In this document: positions 60,895 to 64,000 of the stretch, piece after piece
Numbering within the stretch: the stretch's first letter is position 1
Layout: every line of letters begins with the position of its first letter
NCBI GenBank assembly: GCA_030427405.1
Contig: JAUHXK010000008.1
Span: forward strand, 62,001 to 126,000
Direction: 5' to 3'
Length of the DNA stretch: 64,000 nucleotides
From: Alphaproteobacteria bacterium
GTDB lineage: Bacteria > Pseudomonadota > Alphaproteobacteria > Rhodobacterales > Rhodobacteraceae
The notes under the pieces: model-generated
Seen by the model: the letters and a program-made list of their open reading frames with translations, nothing else
Told to the model about the DNA's origin: nothing
Databases searched by the model: none
Made by a program: the position numbers and the translations under genes

Positions 60895-62490
60895 ATGTCT
60901 GACAGTACAGAAAACTCAGAGACCGACTATGAGGTCGGTCAGGACAATGTTCAGATCCTGGGTCTGGACGTACATAACCCGGTCTTTGCCGTATCGGGTC
61001 TGACCATCATCGCATTCGTGTTCTTTTCGCTGGTTTTCCGCGAGCAGGCGGCAGAGTTCTTCGGATGGTTGCGCCCGGCGCTGACCAGCAAGTTCGATTG
61101 GGTCTTCATGCTGGCGGCCAACATCTTTGTCGTGTTCTCGCTGTTGCTGATCGTAACCCCCTATGGCTCGATCCGGCTTGGGGGTGATGACGCCAAGCCC
61201 GATTACAGCTATGCGGGCTGGTTCTCGATGCTGTTTGCTGCGGGGATGGGCATTGGCCTTGTCTTCTGGGGCGTAGCCGAGCCGATCTCGCATTATGGAG
61301 CCTCGCTTGGCGGTGTGGCCGTTGGCGAAGACGGGGTTCGTACAGACTGGGCGCCGCTGGGCGCGGGTCTGGAAGACCCCGAGGCATCCAGGAAACTGGC
61401 AATGGCCGCCACGATCTTTCACTGGGGCCTGCACCCTTGGGCCGTTTACGCGGTTGTGGCACTGGCGTTGGCGTTTTTCAGCTTTAACCGGGGTTTGCCG
61501 CTGACCATGCGGTCCGTGTTCTACCCCCTGTTCGGAGAGGCGACCTGGGGCCCGCTGGGGCATATCATTGATGTATTGGCGGTTTTCGCGACTATTTTCG
61601 GGCTCGCAACCTCGTTGGGGTTGGGGGCAACGCAGGCGCTGGCCGGGTTGAACTATCTGTTCGATGTCCCGGTTACGGACGAAATGAAAGTTATTTTGAT
61701 CGGTTTGATTACCGCCTTTGCGCTGGTGTCGGTCGTTGCCGGTCTGGACAAGGGAGTCAAACGCCTGTCCGAGGCCAACATGATTCTGGCGGCTGCTTTG
61801 CTTTTGCTGGTTCTCATCGTTGGCCCGACCGTCGCAATACTGACAGGGTTCTTCGACAGCTTGATCGAATATGTCGTCGCTTTGCCTGCCTTGTCCAACT
61901 GGGTCGGCCGCGAAGACACCAATTTCATGCAGGGCTGGACAACCTTCTACTGGGCTTGGTGGATTTCTTGGTCGCCTTTCGTGGGCATGTTCATCGCCCG
62001 GATTTCCAGGGGTCGGACCATACGCGAATTTGTCACTTGCGTTATCCTGATCCCGACCGTCGTCGGCGCCCTGTGGATGAGCGTTTTTGGCGGTGCGGCA
62101 TTGGATCAGGTGCTGTCCGGGTCAGGGCAGGCGCTGTCGGACGCGGCGCTTGAACTAAAAATGTTCAAGATGTTCGAGGCCTTTCCGATGACCGGGCTGT
62201 TGTCCTTTGTCGGTATTGTGCTGGTCGTCGTGTTCTTTGTGACCAGTTCGGACTCGGGCTCGTTGGTGATCGATACGATCACCGCTGGCGGCAAGACCGA
62301 CGCACCGACGGCGCAACGCGTGTTCTGGTGCGTTCTGGAAGGCGCGATTGCCATTGTGCTGCTTTTGGGCGGCGGGCTTGGCGCGCTTCAGGCTGCAGCG
62401 ATTGCAACGGGGTTTCCGTTTGCGATCGTTCTGGTTTTGATGTGCGTGTCGATTTTCATCGGACTGGCAAACGAACGCCGCCGCCGCTGA
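60895..62490 (+). CDS. BCCT-family transporter (betaine/choline/carnitine type)
   Basis: A 531-residue inner-membrane protein with about 12 helices. The family signatures are GMGIGLVFWGVAEPISHY near residue 125 and the tryptophan-rich segment WTTFYWAWWISWSPFVGMFIARISRGRTIREF (its span, about residues 348-379), whose aromatic residues form the trimethylammonium binding box. It imports compatible solutes such as glycine betaine, driven by sodium or proton motive force. The N-terminal tail is short and acidic, and the C-terminal tail is only a few basic residues (NERRRR), so it lacks the long osmosensing tail of BetP. The start at 60895 follows GAGGGAGAG. A strong terminator follows. Confidence 0.95.
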   Translation: MSDSTENSETDYEVGQDNVQILGLDVHNPVFAVSGLTIIAFVFFSLVFREQAAEFFGWLRPALTSKFDWVFMLAANIFVVFSLLLIVTPYGSIRLGGDDAKPDYSYAGWFSMLFAAGMGIGLVFWGVAEPISHYGASLGGVAVGEDGVRTDWAPLGAGLEDPEASRKLAMAATIFHWGLHPWAVYAVVALALAFFSFNRGLPLTMRSVFYPLFGEATWGPLGHIIDVLAVFATIFGLATSLGLGATQALAGLNYLFDVPVTDEMKVILIGLITAFALVSVVAGLDKGVKRLSEANMILAAALLLLVLIVGPTVAILTGFFDSLIEYVVALPALSNWVGREDTNFMQGWTTFYWAWWISWSPFVGMFIARISRGRTIREFVTCVILIPTVVGALWMSVFGGAALDQVLSGSGQALSDAALELKMFKMFEAFPMTGLLSFVGIVLVVVFFVTSSDSGSLVIDTITAGGKTDAPTAQRVFWCVLEGAIAIVLLLGGGLGALQAAAIATGFPFAIVLVLMCVSIFIGLANERRRR

Positions 62491-62515
62491 ACGGGAAAGC
62501 AGGCCTTGAGATGAA

Positions 62516-62545
62516 AGACCCCGGCGCCTGGCCGGGGTCTTTTTT
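62516..62545 (+). terminator. Rho-independent terminator after the BCCT gene
   Basis: AGACCCCGGC (62516-62525) and GCCGGGGTCT (62531-62540) form a perfect 10-bp stem with loop GCCTG, followed by TTTTT. It begins 25 bases past the BCCT stop and ends at the converging VOC gene. Confidence 0.93.
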
Positions 62546-62547
62546 GT

Positions 62548-62925
62548 TTATGGACCTTCGAAAAATCCGACCGAGTTTCCGTCGGGGTCAAGGGCATAGA
62601 AGAACCGGCCAGGCGGAACCCGGATCGGCTCGGACACCACCTGTCCGCCAGCCGCCGTCACGCGGGTCATGACGTCCTCTAACTGTCCCTGCGCCGACAG
62701 GTGCAGCGTGGAGCCCTGGCCTGTCTTGGCAGGTTTTCCAGGGTACAAGTGCAGGCCGACGCCAGTGCTGGAATTTTCGGGTCGAAACACCGCCATGGGG
62801 TTCGGCCCGGATGTATCAATGCTGAGATCAGCACCCGTCACCGCCGCATAGAAGGCGACCGCCTTGTCCATATCCGATACGGGCAGTTCGCCCCAGACCA
62901 GAAAGTCCTTTGGTTGAAAGCTCAT
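62548..62925 (-). CDS. VOC-family (glyoxalase/bleomycin-resistance fold) protein
   Basis: A 125-residue protein with the paired beta-alpha-beta-beta-beta modules of the vicinal oxygen chelate superfamily. LVWGELPVSDMDKAVAFYAAVTGADL opens the first module; GGQVVSEPIRVPPGRFFYALDPDGNSVGFFEG closes the second. This DPDGN-x-VGFFE ending is typical of the YdcE/27-kDa-antigen-like group of unknown function rather than glyoxalase I. The start at 62925 follows AGAGGA by 6 bases; an upstream extension to 62988 would run into an inverted repeat and is rejected. It converges on the BCCT gene. Confidence 0.88.
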   Translation of the reverse strand: MSFQPKDFLVWGELPVSDMDKAVAFYAAVTGADLSIDTSGPNPMAVFRPENSSTGVGLHLYPGKPAKTGQGSTLHLSAQGQLEDVMTRVTAAGGQVVSEPIRVPPGRFFYALDPDGNSVGFFEGP

Positions 62926-62971
62926 GGTAATCCTCTTGTCGCTTGTTGCACCTTTATTCTTGCATGGCCCA

Positions 62972-62988
62972 ATGACAATTTCTGTCAT
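62972..62988. promoter_or_regulatory. Inverted repeat ATGACA-N5-TGTCAT
   Basis: Perfect six-base arms (62972-62977 and 62983-62988) lie 47 bases upstream of the VOC start in the 277-base gap shared with the divergent aminotransferase-fold gene. The minus-strand TTGTCA overlapping one arm could be a -35, placing the repeat over the VOC promoter. Confidence 0.4.
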
Positions 62989-63202
62989 CAGTCAGGGAGC
63001 TTGACCATTTGGTTTGCAAAGGGCTTACTGCGCGTGTCCCTTGGGCCTGTCACGGCGCGAATGGGGCTGCCGGTGCCGCCGTCGCAGGATGTCGGTATTG
63101 CCGGTTCGGCTGGAAGACCTGCCATGTTTTCGGAGAGGGTGGTCCGGGGTCATGCGTGGGCAATTCTCAAATGCAGGGCGCATGACGACAAAGGGGCGTG
63201 TT

Positions 63203-64000
63203 ATGAGCACTCTTGATATTGACTATGTCCGCGATCAGTTTCCCGCGTTTTCCCGGCCCGAGTTGCAGGGCCAGGCCTTTTTCGAGAATGCGGGCGGGTC
63301 TTATACCTGTAAGCCGGTGATTGACCGGCTGACGCGGTTTTATACGCAGCGCAAAGTTCAGCCATATGCGCCTTACGAGGCAAGCCGGCTGGGCGGCGCT
63401 GAGATGGACGAGGCGCGGGCGCGCATGGCCGCGATACTGGGCGTGGAAACACATGAGCTGAGCTTTGGCCCATCTACCACACAGAACACCTATGTTCTGG
63501 CGCAGGCGTTTCGGCAATGGATGCAGCCCGGCGAGGCGATCATCGTGACCAACCAGGACCATGAGGCAAATTCAGGCCCATGGCGGAACCTGTCCGCCGA
63601 CGGGATCGAGATACGCGAATGGCAGATTGACCCGGAAACCGGGTCACTGAACCCGCAACACCTTGAAGATTTGTTGGACGACAAGGTCAGGTTGGTCTGT
63701 TTTCCACATTGCTCCAACGTCATTGGCGAGATCAACCCAGTGACGCAGATAACGGCGATTGCCCACGCGGCCGGTGCCTTTGTCTGTGTCGACGGCGTGT
63801 CCTATGCGCCGCATGGGTTTCCCAATGTCGGAAACCTTGGCCCCGATATTTACCTGTTTTCGGCCTACAAGACCTATGGCCCGCATCAAGGTTGCATGGT
63901 GATCCGGCAAGCCCTGGGTGAAATGCTGCCCAACCAGGCGCATTATTTCAATGCGGATGTACTTTATAAACGCTATACCCCGGCCGGACCCGATCATGCC
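63203..64000 (+). CDS. Cysteine desulfurase-like class-V aminotransferase protein, N-terminal part
   Basis: The first 266 residues of a PLP enzyme; the 3' end lies beyond the window. It opens STLDIDYVRDQFPAF and shows FFENAGGSYTCKPV at the N-terminal cofactor region, NQDHEANSGPW (His120, stacking on PLP), VCVDGVSYAPHG (Asp197) and the PLP lysine at residue 223 in SAYKTYGPHQG. This pattern is that of the cysteine desulfurase-like VC1184 subfamily, whose exact reaction is not established; it differs from IscS/SufS. AAGGGG lies 7 bases before the ATG. It is divergent from the VOC gene. Confidence 0.88.
   Translation, partial: MSTLDIDYVRDQFPAFSRPELQGQAFFENAGGSYTCKPVIDRLTRFYTQRKVQPYAPYEASRLGGAEMDEARARMAAILGVETHELSFGPSTTQNTYVLAQAFRQWMQPGEAIIVTNQDHEANSGPWRNLSADGIEIREWQIDPETGSLNPQHLEDLLDDKVRLVCFPHCSNVIGEINPVTQITAIAHAAGAFVCVDGVSYAPHGFPNVGNLGPDIYLFSAYKTYGPHQGCMVIRQALGEMLPNQAHYFNADVLYKRYTPAGPDHA

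Noticed and set aside
1-64000. CRISPR arrays, insertion sequences, rRNA and tRNA genes
   Set aside because: Scanning by eye found no spaced repeats, transposase-like frames with terminal repeats, or cloverleaf-like sequences; a covariance search could still find something I missed.

Overview
The window reads as an ordinary, gene-dense stretch of chromosome from a roseobacter-type alphaproteobacterium (Rhodobacteraceae). The DNA is GC-rich by eye. The inference rests on several family-level clues: an acs–adk–DUF4212–sodium symporter acetate cluster, a DctPQM TRAP transporter, a BCCT osmolyte transporter, a covalent-FAD dimethylglycine/sarcosine dehydrogenase-like enzyme, an alphaproteobacterial-type LexA box (GTTC-N7-GTTC), and MetG with a degenerate KMSKS loop. 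I see no rRNA, tRNA, insertion sequence, prophage or CRISPR array. Both edges cut genes: a symporter at base 1 and a class-V aminotransferase fold protein at base 64000.

Layout. 1-3283 (minus): acetate activation (acs), AMP recycling (adk) and uptake (two-subunit sodium symporter). 3707-6818 (plus): TRAP transporter DctP-DctQ-DctM. 6851-9330: arginase and ornithine cyclodeaminase, divergent from a Lrp/AsnC regulator. 9477-12086: MprF-like membrane protein. 12090-15400 (minus): DUF3302 protein, YiaV-like HlyD protein and outer-membrane channel, with a possible small leader gene. 15514-18114: divergent glpR/glpD. 18170-22489 (minus): RND efflux pump plus adaptor. 22769-31011 (minus): metG, two MFS transporters, a LexA-box-preceded ImuA-like protein, a retropepsin-like protein, MarC and an ABC-F ATPase. 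31120-33252: Bcr-type MFS, ndk, TfoX-like protein. 33528-36268 (plus): CHAD–ParA–CYTH operon. 36265-39909 (minus): histidine kinase, response regulator, DegP-like protease. 39910-40670: the largest gene-free region, ending in a strong hairpin. 40671-47861 (minus): MobA-like transferase, dehydrogenase, CorC/HlyC family protein, XerD, a 509-residue secreted unknown and a 49-residue membrane protein. 47941-49641 (plus): aroK-aroB. 49654-51237 (minus): site-2 protease and ssb. 51444-52022: lytic transglycosylase. 52180-58679 (minus): peptide-type ABC importer with a perfect 16-bp palindrome upstream. 58971-64000: miaA, pyrH, BCCT transporter, VOC protein and a cysteine desulfurase-like protein.

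How the parts work together. Several operons have clear metabolic logic: acetate uptake and activation together with adenylate kinase, which recycles the AMP made by Acs; arginine to ornithine to proline under a divergent Lrp regulator; and glycerol-3-phosphate oxidation under GlpR. The most interesting candidate for an undescribed system is the CHAD–ParA–CYTH operon. It pairs a polyphosphate-binding-type domain and a triphosphate tunnel enzyme with a ParA positioning ATPase that has no ParB, which suggests (as inference) a device for positioning or inheriting polyphosphate bodies. Secondary candidates are the SOS-box-controlled orphan ImuA-like gene, the YiaV/YiaW-like tripartite set, the coupled small membrane protein and 509-residue secreted protein upstream of xerD, and the possible non-coding RNA region before 40670.
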